A stretch of DNA of 64,000 bases, from positions 143,289,167 through 143,353,166 of the forward strand of contig JAYESD010000002.1 in assembly GCA_036927565.1 (NCBI GenBank), in the 5' to 3' direction. This document shows, in pieces, positions 46,581-58,629 of the stretch. A program made the translations under genes and the position numbers. The stretch comes from Tuctoria greenei (lineage: Eukaryota; Streptophyta; Magnoliopsida; Poales; Poaceae). Position 1 is the stretch's first letter. Each line of letters begins with the position of its first letter. Under the pieces are notes generated by a model, which saw only the letters and a program-made list of their open reading frames with translations, was not told the DNA's origin and did no database searches.

Positions 46581-48634
46581 CATAAGAATTAAATGATGAG
46601 AAGGCATAAACTTTCCTTACCGATGTAAGCAAAAATCATTCAATCCTAATGCAATTCAAACGATTGAAAATTTGAACTTGTACCTCAATTGAAGAGTAGT
46701 CTTGGTTGAAGGTCGTTGTGTGAGAAACTCACGACCATGGATTTTGGTATAGCCTTCATGTTCAATGTCTCCTGCCAAGTTGAGGTTGGAGTTGAATAAT
46801 GAGCTTCGTCTTGTTCCTCCATTGAACCACCATCTTGAGCATTCCTCCACCATGAACTCTAAATGAGATTGATGGAGGGATATGCGCTTGATGGGGCCTT
46901 CCAACCTCTTTACAGATTTTGTTCTGGCTGCAAAAAATCAAGAAAAAACAAAACAACTTGAAAACGGGTTATGTTAGCTAAAATGCATGTTGTACCCTTT
47001 GTCAAATTGTTTGCCCAACTTGAAACAACTTGCAAATGCAATGAATATATGGGAAATATTTTTGGTTTGAATTAGGTATATGAATTCAAGTGGTTATGCC
47101 CAAGGTTCATATCCAAAAAAAATTATTTCCTAATTCAAAATTTTAGTTTTAGGAATGTTGGAAATTTTACTTTCCAACATGAAAGTGTGGAAATTCAGAC
47201 ATGTTAAATGCAAATGCAAAGATTGATGGGAAATTCAAATATGCAAGTGGGGAATTAAATATAACATAACTATCAAATAACCTATTGGCAAGGACTCACC
47301 AAATTTATGAAGTCCGATGAGTGGGACTTACCTCCATGATGTTTAGTGCAATGATTTGTCATCCAATCCCGGAGTTGAGGATGTGGACAACTTCTCTTGA
47401 TTGACATGCCAAATCTCCTTTGGCATGTTAGTTGGACATGTGGACCATATGATGGCCCTAGCCTCTTCGTGTCTTGATGGAGACTTGTTGATGTAGTGAC
47501 AGCTTCTCCTCTTGAAGATATTCTCTTATGAGCATGGTGAGGCTTGTCCTTCTTTTTGGGGTGCCACTTTGACCATCTTGATATCCCTTAAATTTAACCC
47601 TTACTTTGATCATAGATCAAAATCTTCCTTGGGCATGATGACATGTGGACTCCACAATCAAACAAGAAACGCTTCATTCACAATGTCACTTGCCCTAGGT
47701 TGCATGGGCTTGGTCAAAGGGTAGGAATCCCAACAAGTGATTATGGGATATATTGGATCTTGAATGCTCTTTAAGTTTATTGCCCTTGGCCAAGAGCTTA
47801 ATGTTGTCTTGATTTCTTGATTGGCTATGGACAAGATACTTCAAAATAGGCTAGTTGAACTTAAATTCCTTGAATCCTCATAGCCTCCTTAATTACAAGG
47901 GTGATAATGATTCTACCCTTGACCTCCGTGTAGGTGATAGCCATTGGAGTTGTGTTTGAAAGGAAGAATCCTCATGGGTCTTAGGGAAATGATTCCCCAA
48001 GTGCCCCATGTTGATCTGGATTTTCACAAATCATGTGAATATCCATGGCTTGGATAATTCCAAACACTTCTGCATTGGCTTGGTCTTCATTATAATTTAA
48101 TGGGAGATGTAGTTCCTTAGTTAGCATTTGCACTTTGTCAAATGGTGTGCATGCCAAGCTATGGGAACTAGAGCATTCTTGAATCCACTCCTTGTGCGGA
48201 GGCCATATTCTCATCCATGATGAATGAGAATAGGACTCCTTCAGCTCCAGCATGAATGTGGTCATGGATTGCTGAGGCCAACCCATGACATGAGTGTTGA
48301 ACTAAGGGCCAACTATCCACCCCATGATGGAGGCGAACCAAGAAGAACTTTGGGAGCCACCCCCAAGCTTAGGGATGGATGACTTTGGCTCCTACTTGAA
48401 GCTGAAATTCTTTCGCAAAAGGCAACGGTGTTGCCTAGCAGATATTTGTTGAGGTACGCCTTGAATCATCTTTCAGTTGAGCACTAACGTCCTCGTTGCC
48501 CATCCCATGAAATGGGTTAGCTAACACTACCATGTTTTCAGAAAAAAGGAGAAAACAAATAAGGGTAATCATGTGTAATAACTACTAGTATCTATAGCTT
48601 AAACACAAGTGATAGCTATCCTTCACTTCCTTTG
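46581..48634 (-). other. Gypsy-E 5' internal region, no recognised gene
   Basis: About 2 kb. The longest frame, 48286-47981 (101 codons with MLELKESYSHSSWMRIW), has no gag or pol motif. At 47651-47677 a 27-bp segment is identical to part of the element's own left LTR (40312-40338). Confidence 0.6.
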
Positions 48635-48655
48635 CCTTCCCCGGCAACAGCGCCA
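48635..48655 (-). promoter_or_regulatory. Gypsy-E primer-binding site
   Basis: Minus strand TGGCGCTGTTGCCGGGGA starts 8 bp inside the 5' LTR. It differs by one base from the Asp-tRNA-type site common in plant gypsy elements. Confidence 0.8.
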
Positions 48656-48663
48656 GAAATGCT

Positions 48664-50233
48664 TGTTGACAACTACTAAGAAACAGTAACAAATCATCCT
48701 CAGCAGTGGCGCTAGAAATGCTTGTTGATGTTTCTTAACGTCACATATCATCTCTAGTAAGAGATTAGGTCCGCAGGTGCACAAAAACTATCGTGTAGCA
48801 TTTCACCCAAGAGTATTCCCAAGGGTATCGTATTTATACCAAAGGAAGGCAATGGAGTAAAGTAAACACTACTCTTATGATCAAGCTATGGGATACTAAT
48901 CAGTTATCAAGAAAGAGGTAATTTGATAATATATGGGTAGTCTGACATGCACCTAAGCAATCTATTCTAAATGGTAGAAGAGTCGAAATGGAGATTAGAC
49001 TAAGAGTAGGGGATTTGCTCCTACAATGCTTGTAGTATACATATACATAGCCTAAGTTAGATACTAATGAGCATGTCAATGGTGAATCCTTATGCTAAGT
49101 TTTTAAACACATCGGGCACGGGTTTACCCCTAGCAATACTAGGATGACTCCCGCCAAGAGCTTGTGGCATAGCCGAACATGGAGGATTACAAAGGACAGA
49201 TAGGGTTGTCACCACCTACTGCCTACCTCTTCAATCTGTGGGTCTACGAGACATCCAACGCTACTTAACTATCCTAGAACCATGCTAGCATATTAGGTAA
49301 ATACCTTAGGAGCTGCACTACAAGCCATCCTGAGGCAATGAACTAAATCATCATTGAATGAATGTTGGGACATAGCATAAGTTACATATTAACATGATCA
49401 TATCATAACTACTTAGACTATAGTAGGGGGTTTATAGTGTTTATAATGATAGTATAATGACATTAAAGCATGATCATAAAGACTCGTCCTACCACATACA
49501 TGGAATCCACAATCAAACAAGAAATGTTTCATCCAAGTATATGAATAAAAGAAGGCTAAATATAATATCTTTATTATGCATAAAGTCATAAATATAAGAA
49601 AAGATACATGAGCCATACCTTTCCCAATTTGGACTTGGAACTAGAGGCTCTCCTCCCTATGGCCTAACTCCACTAAGGACTAAGAGAACTAGTGTATACA
49701 ATAGAATGATGCTCAAGTGGTGTGTGTTTAAGTTTGGGGTGAGGGATCCTATTTATAGGTGGAGGAGGGTCGGTTCCTGCCACCAAAAGCGTGCGAATCA
49801 GTCATCAACAACTTCTTCAAGTCGGGAGGAGCCCATACGTGGAAGCTGACCATGTTTGGCACCAAGAAGGGGTCGACCAAACCACCAGGTGAGTCGACAT
49901 GGTCCTTGCTCCAAACGGCCTGTGCTTTCTCCAGGTGGCGTCCTATTGACTGATATGGGGTGTACACCTTTGAATGACCTCGAATACTTCTGTTTGTGGG
50001 CCATTTGATCCATGTGGTGCCACATGTCGGTGCTTGATTGACTGGGATGATATTTTATAGGATCCACCCGCTTGTTTCACTTCAATTCTGTATAAAATAC
50101 CTGCATGCACCAATTTCTCCAAGTACAAGTGGAAATTTGTTAAATGGAAAGGTGATGTATGCAAGAAATGATATTTCTTTTACATAATTGAGTTTTATTG
50201 ACGAGTGAAATCGGTATATAACAACCGTCAACA
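48664..50233 (-). repeat. Gypsy-E 5' LTR (1570 bp)
   Basis: Same layout as 39472-41042, including the extra primer-site-like copy in its first 60 bp. TATA box at 49749-49759. It ends gtcaaca, followed by gatac. Confidence 0.92.
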
Positions 50234-50238
50234 GATAC

Positions 50239-52580
50239 CTACTCAAAATAGCAATGTTGGTGCATCTATTCTCGGTAACATGTGTGCCGCATATTTTGTT
50301 TGAAAGTTATGAGATCTAGCTAGTGTTCTTTCCTTTTTATGTTGTTTAGCTAGTCTAAAACAGAAATAAAAAACATGTCCATCTTTATCACAATGAGTAC
50401 AATTATACTTGACACGATGTGCATGTTTATCATTAAAAGCCACACTTTCATTTTCGACACTAGAAGACAAAGTACCAACATTCTTAACAAACATATTATT
50501 AGTGTTAGAAAGAGTTGCAATCTTCCTATTTTCATGTGAATCACAAAAATCAGCGGTTTGTTGGTGTTCAATTTTTTGATTGGCAAGTGTTGCTAGTTTG
50601 TTATGAGATTTAGCTTCTTTTTGTTTCATCTTTTCTTGTTTAGCTAGTCTATAATAAAAATCTACGACATGACCATCTCTACCACAAAAGGCACAATAAA
50701 ATTTAACCTTATATTCATGTCTAGATGCAAAAGCAACATGTTCGTTAGCAACCGAATGAGACAACACCCCTGCTGACTTAAAAACCACCACCTTTTATTT
50801 TGGTACTGTTTTAATCAAACCGCATGATAGTGATCAAACAACCTTAGGTGGATGTGCTTTAGCATGAGCATGATAATCAAAACCTAATCCTGTTTTTTCA
50901 TTGCAATACTTAGATGAATTTCGCAGCAAGTTTAGTTTCGTATTTCCATTAAAAAACCAATCTAGTGTCCTATGCATGTCATCAAGTTTATTGGACAGAT
51001 CAAGGAAACTTTTACATGAAGTTTTTCCTTTTAATTTGCAATTATAACAACAATTAACTTCATGAGAATGTAAAGCGTTGTTCAAAACAGAAATTTCATT
51101 CATAGCATCATGCAATTTCTTATTAAGATCATCACAGTTAGAACAATGCAATTCAATTGTTGAACAGCTAACATCTTTCAAGTTTTATTATTAAGTGCAG
51201 CAAGCTCTCTATTCTTTTCAATTTCAATCTCAAGTTTACCAAGTGTGGAGGTGTGCGCACTCCTTAAAAAAGGACAATTGTTCATATATTAATTCACATG
51301 AGGAACAAGTATCATCACTAGGAATCAAAGATTTTAAATGATTGATTTTAGGCTCTAGTGATTCAATTTTAACAGTATTGTCCCTAAGTTTTCTGTCCTT
51401 TTTCTCAATAATAACAGTGGCAATAGAGATAGCATCACACATTTCTTCGCAAGTGAGACATACCTCTTCATCGTCGATATTGTGTTCTGCCTCCTTCATA
51501 CTTGATCTTGAGTTGCCCACCATGAAGCACATATTTACCTAATTATCTTCATCTTCATCACTTCTGATGTCCATATCGCTCGAGCCAAGTTCTTGAAGCG
51601 CGGAGACAAAACTGTTCACCAATCGGCGACTTGTAAAACCCTTCTTCTTCATGTTGTGGTTTGTAGAGGAGGACTTGAACTTTGTTTGCTTCTTATCACG
51701 GGAAATAGGACCTAAAACATTAGGGCAATCTGTAGGAAAGTGTTCTTTCTTACCACATTCGAAGCATTGTTGAGAGCTGCCACTTCCTCTCCTTCTTGTT
51801 CTCACATTTTGCAATGCTTTTGAGAACCGAGTAGAGAGAAGTGCTAGCTCCTCCTCTGGAAACTCTTCAATCTATTCAAGGGTTAAAGAGGACAGCAAAG
51901 CAAGTGTACCACATCATAAAGATTGGCTAGAGCTAGGCATGTCACGTTGTGAAACAAATATAGGAGACTTGTTGGGGTTCTTACGTGATATTATGTCAAG
52001 TTCATGAGTTTTTAACTTAGAATATAGCACATCTAATGTAAGTGTACTCATGACAGCGGATTCACGAATAGATGTGACTTTCATCTCGCAAATTGACATG
52101 TTTAATGCATTTAACAATTGCCTAGCATTCTTAGCATCTGAAAATTTAACATTGACACTACACAGGTTGTTGAGAATTTTATTAAACCGAGCAAATAGAT
52201 CGTCGATGGACGCACCTGGTTGCATCTCAAAGTGCATATATTCTTTCTTGAGCATATCTTGCCTTACCTTCTTGATCGTGTTAGATCTTTCGTGGTAGTC
52301 GCAAAGTGCCTTCCACACATCGTACGCGGATTGGAGGTGTGCAACACGATCAAAGTCGCTTTGAGTCAATCCTTGTATGATCAGGTTGTGAGCGTTGTTA
52401 ATTGTTGTCAGCATCTCTCATATTTGCAGCCGTAACTTGATCGTGGTGGCACGTCAAAAGAATTGTAGACATTTTCCCATATAGCAAAGCCTTGCGCTTA
52501 TATGTAGGCCTCCATATGAGCCTTCCAAACCTGAAAATAACATCATCGAACACACAAGGTTTTGCGGAGTATTTTTCCAT
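50239..52580 (-). pseudogene. gag: Copia-C gag
   Basis: Starts MEKYSAKPCVF like Copia-A and has the same UBN2-type domain (NLIIQGLTQSDFDRVAHL, 52414-51914), CCHC knuckle (CFECGKKEHFPTDCP, ~51740) and coiled middle. The distal part has two finger-like motifs in series, CAFCGRDGHVVDFYY and CTHCDKDGHVFYFCF, ~100 residues apart, with the flanking RLAK tract repeated. Copia-A has one. Frameshifts and stops lie near 52400, 51830, 51535, 51190 and 50800. It is cut by Gypsy-E and continues at 39471. Confidence 0.85.
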
Positions 52581-52626
52581 GTTGATTGGTCAAAAACAGT
52601 GCAAATCACAAAGATTAGAGCATTGT

Positions 52627-52639
52627 TGCTCTAATACCA
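52627..52639 (-). promoter_or_regulatory. Copia-C primer-binding site
   Basis: Minus strand TGGTATTAGAGCA, one change from the initiator-Met site of Copia-A, two bases inside the LTR. Confidence 0.82.
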
Positions 52640-52641
52640 AT

Positions 52642-54413
52642 TGTAGGATCTAAGAGCACGTGAAAAACTACCAGAGGAGGTGAATAGTAGATGAAAACTT
52701 TTTCAGCGGAAGCAACTAAAACCCCTCGGGAGAAAATCAATCTGATAGAAAAATTGTGTGTGCAAATATTTCTAACGTGTTCAAAATGTGAAAACTTAGT
52801 GTAGATTGTAAATAATCAAGTAACAAAGACATGACAGTAAGAATCACGAGAAAACGTCGAGTAAAACTCAAGTTATGACCGAAACCCTGAGCAAAAGTTA
52901 ATCTGTTCTAACAAAGAGCAAACAGATCTGCTATGCTGCAAAAAACTCATGTAACTCCAAAACTATAAACCCAATAACCATGAAATTTTCACATATGATA
53001 GAGTATTGAGTTTTTAATACAACACAAAAAGAATCACATCAATTGGATCTGTAAAATGCGAGTTACAATAGAAACACTAAAGAAAGGTCGGACATCACAG
53101 AAACTATACGAGAATGTCTTGACGAAAACAAGTTGGACGAATAAGGCACAAAAGCTCCTATAAACTAAGAATTTTATTGATAAAAACACAAGAGGAACAG
53201 CCTCAAAGTCGTCTACCACGAGCTTTGGCCTTCCTTGCTTATATAACCAGCCCTTAGGCCAACTCAATCCTAACTAGGACTCTAATCATACTCAGTTTCA
53301 ACCAAAACTTTCTATAACTGCTCAAGATTCTTCCATACGCGGATAGAAGCAATCTTAAGACTTCCAAATACCTTAGGAACATACCAAACATCCCTAAAAC
53401 AACTCAACTTTGTTCTCTCCATGAAATCTAATCAAAACAAACTCTGAACCTTCCATAAATGAACGATAACCACCTCGCCCGCAGCCTGAGGCATAAACTA
53501 GTCGGTTGTACCTTTTCGGCCACATCTTCACATTCATATCTCTGCACCATGTCTTGGAACAATGTAGCCACATCCATGCACCCCTTGCATACGTGCAAAC
53601 ACTTTCCAACAATATTCACGATACCTTCATATGCATTGTTCTTGACCCAAACATATTGTGTGACATCCCGATCAACTCAACCGAAATTCCTCCCGAACTT
53701 AGTTGTTCAACCTCAATCTTATCCCTAAGAATAGTTCAATGGATCCCGTCAACAGCCATGTATTGACCTCAAGCAACACCTGCACATTAAGGAATAACCA
53801 ATCTTTGCGAGCCAAAGTCCTTGACTTGACTCTCGTTAGTCCCAAAAACACAACACCTTACGTGAGCACCTCACATAAGCATGTTGCAAATATTAGAAAA
53901 TAATATCAGCCATAACCACCAAAAACACACCAAAAACTTAGCAAATGAATACTAAGCAAACTTTCCCATAAGCCAAAAGTAGGTTTGAAACATTGCAAAT
54001 TAAAAAAAGAACATCCGCACAATTATTTTGGAAACTTGAAATATTGAATAGTCCAAAAGCAGCACTGCAATGTAAAGGAAAAAGATGGATATTCCAAAAC
54101 CCAAATTTACGTGCATCACGTGACCGAAAGTTCGGAAATCCCTAACTAAGTAAAGAGTAAATGTTACTTCTGAAATGTATTGAGAAAGTTCGGATAGTCC
54201 TAAACCATCAAGAGTAATGTTACTCCTAAAAACACATTCAAAAGTTTGACCCTTATCGACTCACGTGCATATCACGTGTGTAAAAGTTCGGACAGTGCAA
54301 TTCCGCAAGTTCGAACAATCCAAAGTGGGCTTTTCAGCAATATTCAAAACTTTGCATGTGAACCCTGGCTTTTATTTAAATTGCCAATGCATTCAGCACA
54401 CATAGGTCTCACA
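52642..54413 (-). repeat. Copia-C 5' LTR (1772 bp)
   Basis: Complete, tgtagg...tctcaca. TATA box (TTATATAA) at 53239-53246. Relative to Copia-A it has ~290 bp of different U3 sequence (about 54000-54350) with three CACGTG sites (54117-54122, 54262-54267, 54273-54278). These are shared with its own 3' LTR. Confidence 0.92.
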
Positions 54414-54796
54414 ATAGGAAACTCTCGAGAGATGCGGGATGTATGGTTCGGTCCACACATAGCGTCATGCCTCGAGGGGTGGTTTGGTCGCTTGGCAACG
54501 ATTTCTTGGACCTTTGTGTCAGGCTCTCTTGTCGATCGGTAGCCCCTGAGTGCCATGGGATAAGTGGTAGGACCCACTTGTCGCGCAGTGGTTGGGAGCC
54601 TACCGACCATTCAGTTGTGGTCCTCCAGGTCTTCTTGCCAAGTTCTGCAGCTGGTTGGTAGTCCCCCATGTGGTACAGGGGGGCTGAGTTGGCGATGTTG
54701 GCACCTTTGGTTGGAGCATCGTTTAGCTCTTACCGGGATAGTTATTGCTGGCCTGGGCCAGCGTGGCGACAGGGGTGCCCATCCTTTATTCGCCGA
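54414..54796. other. Unassigned sequence between Copia-C and Gypsy-F
   Basis: 383 bp, richer in G+C than its neighbours, with no homology to other parts of the window and no convincing gene. It may be the target of both insertions. If Copia-C's TSD is intact it starts atagg. Confidence 0.6.
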
Positions 54797-55565
54797 TGTC
54801 AAAGTGTGGACTAGAACACTTCCCACGGTACTACTAAAATGTAGTCCGTGGAGGTTCGTATTCGGTTGGGGCGCGATTCATGATCCAGACAAGAGGTGAA
54901 CACTGGGGTTTTACGTGGTTCGGGCCGCCTGAGCGTAATACCCTACTCCGTGGGGTGTGTGTTGATTGTATGAGTTTGGATGGCTTGAGATCAGTTGAGA
55001 TTGGATGGGATTGGATGCTTTCTACCATGCAGCACAACCCTTTTATATGCCAAGGATTGGCCGTTATAGTTCGAGTCTGGCCCGACAAGTGGCCCTGACT
55101 GGCCGTTACAGTTCGAGCCTGTCCCAACAAGTGGCCCCAGTTGTGTTAACTACCCTATACATGATCTCTAGTATAATGAAGGGTTAATTGTGTGATAACA
55201 TTCCTTAATAGCAGTGTTACCAATCTCGATATTCCCCTGATTGTGTGTCATTAATATAGCATGAATGACACGTTAACCAGGTCTTGTAACAGCTAATTGC
55301 TAGCCCTTGAATGTCCACGCCGTTGGAGATTCCGCTGCCCTCCTGTTGCTGACGTACGTCCGAGCATTAACACGTGAAGGCTCCAGAGCTTCCCTTTACT
55401 GGGGGGTAGGTCCGGTGCCGTTGGATACATGACAGTCTTGGAGCTTCTCTGAGGAGGGAGGCATGTCCGACACTGCAGGACACGTGGCAGCACCGGAGCT
55501 ATCCTAACAAGGGAGGCAGGTCTGACTCTTCTAGACACGTGATCTACCGGAGCTATCAGGGTGAT
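54797..55565 (-). repeat. Gypsy-F 3' LTR, truncated
   Basis: Similar to 10082-10918 in its first ~750 bp. A TATA-like CTTTTATAT lies at 55040-55048 (plus-strand view). It then jumps to 'ccctcgggcttccaactt', equal to ~11175 of Gypsy-B. The U3 end, polypurine tract and part of the antisense leader are thus deleted. Confidence 0.82.
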
Positions 55566-55824
55566 GCCCTCGGGCTTCCAACTTCCCATCATGACAACGG
55601 TTCGTTTGGTGCAACTTTTTTAACAAAGTAGACTTGAGCCCCCTTGTCATTGACGAGGTCATTTGAGATTTTGGTCTGGAGGTAGTTTCCATCGAGGCGT
55701 TGCGGAGGCTTACTAAAGGGAGAAAGTCTGCATGGGAAGGAACTCTTTATGCTTCCATCTGATTTTGTGCTTAGAGCTCTCTCTCCTTGCAACCTTTCCT
55801 CCACTGTTGCTCCACTTTGCGGCA
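55566..55824 (+). promoter_or_regulatory. Leader of the Gypsy-F antisense gene
   Basis: Matches 11176-11454. The block gttgcggaggcttactaaag (55699-55718) is the candidate promoter shared with Gypsy-B. Confidence 0.35.
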
Positions 55825-55890
55825 ATGGAATTGGGTCTTCCTTGCAGCTAGATCAAGAGCAACAGAGTTGTCAAGAGTCCGCACCTTCAT

Positions 55891-55907
55891 GGGGGGGGGG
55901 GGGGGGG
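55891..55907. repeat. Poly-G run
   Basis: Seventeen G, read as glycines in one frame, at the place where Gypsy-B encodes HMGWSSDS. It probably caused or accompanies the frameshift. Confidence 0.85.
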
Positions 55908-57278
55908 TCGAGTGACTCCTCCAACAACTCGATTCGCCTCGGCAAGCTCCTCTTTAAGAAGGAAAGCCCCAGCGAGATTGTGTACTTCTCAGCGTTCTCC
56001 ATGTTGGAGCTCATCCCGTTGTTCTCCAACTTCCTGTTGATGCTCCTAGACTTCTACAGCTTGCAGCTCCACCACCTCGGCCCCCACTCCTTCTTATTAG
56101 TGGCGACATTCGTCCACTTTTGCGAGATGTGGGTAGATGTGCCGCCTAGCATCGAGCTCTTCCGGACATTCTTCAAGGTCCACACCACTAGAAAAGGGAA
56201 TAAACTTCTCGGCTTCTACTACTTCGTGAAGCGCAATAACTCGCCCTTCAAGTACTTTAAGATGTTCCCTTCCGGGGAGTGGGACGGCTAGAAGAAGGAT
56301 TGGGTGGTCATCAGGGTGGATCTCCACGACATGCTGGAGTTGCCTGATAGCCTTTCCGCCGTTGATAATGACGCTTGGGAGGTGGTCCCAAAGCTGTTGG
56401 AGGCATATAACCCGATCTTAACAAGGATCCAGGAGTGCATGGAAGGAGGAGTGACTCCCTGATGGTGATCGTTAACATCCTGACCAATCGATGGGCTCTA
56501 CTGAAGATGAGGAAATGGCCTGCATGGGCATTTAGTGGAGATATGGACCCATACCGGATTGATACTGGTATCGGGTCCAATTTGGATGAAAATGCTTTGA
56601 AGCTTCATCTCCAGAAGCTGCACCACAGAGCCATCCAACCCAACGATCTGACACCTCCAGCGGAGTTTTTGCCCCTGAACATGGTTTCAGAGTTTAGGAG
56701 GGAGTTGCAGAAGAAGATGCCAACACTTGATGACTTGGACGTTGTGGATAGGCGTCGGAGCAGTCTCCAACGGGGATTGTGATCCCTAGAGCTCCTTACC
56801 ATCATGAAGGCTCTGGGCCTACACCAGTCAGCGACAAAGGCAAAGGTCCCGCAGCTTCACCTCCCATGTAATCAGCCTCAAGCCGAGGCAAGGAGAAGGC
56901 TCCCGTCGAAGCTCCAAGTCGACGGCGGAAGCTGACAAGAAGCAACGGAAGCAGTGTGAGAGACGCTTTGATAGAAGTGACCCCTCAGCCTCTGTTATGG
57001 TATGTGGTGGTTGTGCCCCTAGCTCCGGCTGTTCCTTCGGCTCCAGAGCCAACATCAGGCGATGGCTCTGCCAAGTCGACTCCAGCCCCGGTGCTAGCAA
57101 AGGGCTCTGGGTCCATGGCAATTCCTCCTATGACGGAGGTACCAGACGTAGCAGCACTGGTGGCTGCCTTAACACATGCTTAGAGGCCTGTAGCATCCTC
57201 CACACCGATGACGACGGGCTCTAGCTCCAAGCGCCTGAGGATGAAGATTCGTGCCAATTGGAGCGGCAATGTCCCTAG

Positions 57279-57354
57279 GTAATGGTCGGCTCTTTAGCTT
57301 TTGTCTTGATTTTGTTTCTTGCTTTGTCTTGAATTCCCTACACTCTGTGTCTAG
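57279..57354 (+). other. Predicted intron (76 bp) in the Gypsy-F antisense gene
   Basis: gtaatgg ... tgtctag, with a T-rich middle, at the same codon position as 12864-12937. Confidence 0.55.
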
Positions 57355-58629
57355 AGTGTCGGGAACAAGTACAGCTGCTTTAGTGCCTACTGCAACCCCA
57401 GAGGCTGCATCGGTTGAAGCTCCTGCCCCTCCTCCTATGGTTGTGGTAGATGACACGACAGCTCCAGTGCTAGCTGTCGTGGAGACTACTTCTGTGCCGA
57501 CGGTCGAAGAACCCATGGTAGCGCCGGACCATGAGGAAGAAGTGCTCGAGCAAGCTTCGGCTGTCTCAGAGCTAGCTGTGGAGGTTCCGTCATCAATGTC
57601 AGAAATTGATGAAGCTCTGGTGGAAGTCCCAGCGCCAGCTCCGTAGGTGGCAGCACCGGAGGTGATCATGCCCGATGTTGCTTATGAGGATCCTGCGGCG
57701 GGACCTTCGACTTCTACAACAACAATAGAAGATTCATCGACGGGACCCTCCTCGTCAGCTCCGAAGGTAGAAGATCCTATTGTGGGACCTTCCTCTCCCA
57801 CTTTAGAGATGGATGAACTACCGGAGATTGGCCCCGTCGACGTCGAGATACTAGAGTCCATGCTTGTGCAATGGGCTCTAACAATAGTCCTAGAAGACCT
57901 GGAGGACCTCAGGTTGTCCCTGAGCCAATCCCTCTGGTGTTGTCAATTGATAATGCATGGTCCAGCCTTAGCCAAGTGTAGCTTGCCTTCGACTACGAGC
58001 GCAAGTCGCGCCATGCTGAGGCATTGGCGCCAAAAGCTGTACTTGGAGATGAAGGTGACACAGTCCCGGCTGGCGGGCCAGAAGGAGTGGGTGGCATCGG
58101 AGAAGGCCCAACAGTCGCACCTGAACAAGGCACTGGATGAGTGAGAGGCCGCTATTAAGGCTCTTGATAAGAAGACTCAAGATATCTACGAGCACGTGCA
58201 CAAAGCCTGTGAAATGGCTGACAGCCGCTCGGAGAGTCTTGAAGAGTTGATGGAAACTCTCCTCAAGCGTCAAAACGAGCTCGAGAGGTTAGCCTCCAAG
58301 AAAAAGAAGATAAGGTCCGGTAGAGGGAGGATGAGCTCTCCCAGACTTGGCTAGTTGCATGGAAGAATTTGAATCTTGGTGCGAACAAGAGAGGCACCGG
58401 CTGTGGCGGGCAGGCCAAGATGTCAGCGTAAAAGAAATTGTTGTCTTTGCCTGGGAGGACAAGATGAAGGTGAAGGAGAAGGACCTTGCAGACAGGCAAG
58501 GCCGCATTCACCTCCGAGAGAAGAACGTTGTTGACCAAGAATAGTTGTTCGCTGAGCAAATTCAGCATGATAGCTTCGAACCCGCAGCCAATATGATAGC
58601 TCCGAGGTCCGAGTCTTGCTTTCGATATA

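Larger units (their letters stand above)
39472..50233 (-). mobile_element. Gypsy-E: Athila-like, apparently non-autonomous LTR element
   Basis: LTRs of 1571 and 1570 bp begin TGTTGAC and end (G/C)TCAACA, flanked by gatat and gatac (one mismatch). The Asp-type primer site and the hairpin plus purine stretch before the 3' LTR support an Athila-like assignment, which is inference. Apart from the solo LTR at 43927-46575 the ~5 kb interior shows no gag or pol motifs, so it needed proteins from another element. Confidence 0.85.
226..54413 (-). mobile_element. Copia-C: Ty1/copia (SIRE-like) retrotransposon, outermost element, left end beyond window
   Basis: The pieces read in order on the minus strand: 5' LTR 52642-54413, gag 50239-52580, gag C-terminus 39111-39471, a pol remnant 37737-38640, 3' spacer 37499-37736 plus 1011-1755, and 3' LTR fragment 226-1010. 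The gaps are filled exactly by Copia-D and Gypsy-E with their TSDs. It belongs to the same family as Copia-A, which supplies the colinear reference. Protease, integrase and the RT core are missing, so it is defective. SIRE-like lineage is inferred from the gag type, the iMet primer site and the long purine-rich 3' spacer. Confidence 0.88.
55825..58628 (+). pseudogene. Gypsy-F antisense gene (PF04195-like)
   Basis: ATG at 55825 in MELGLP, then a stop and a frameshift around a 17-G run (55891-55907). The domain then reads SIRLGKLLFKKESPSEIVYFS, LLMLLDFYSLQLH, LVATFVHFCEMWVDVPP and FYYFVKRNNSPFKYF. A TAG at 56289-56291 falls one codon from where Gypsy-B has its TAG. Exon 1 ends CANWSGNVP, and the intron is 57279-57354. 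Exon 2 is Ala/Pro/Glu/Thr-rich and leads to a coiled coil (WEDKMKVKEKDLADRQGRI). After 58545 the segment equal to 14400-14752 of Gypsy-B is lost. Function unknown, as in Gypsy-B. Confidence 0.8.

Noticed and set aside
47981..48286. Possible Gypsy-E gag
   Set aside because: No capsid or zinc-knuckle motif; length and position alone are not support.
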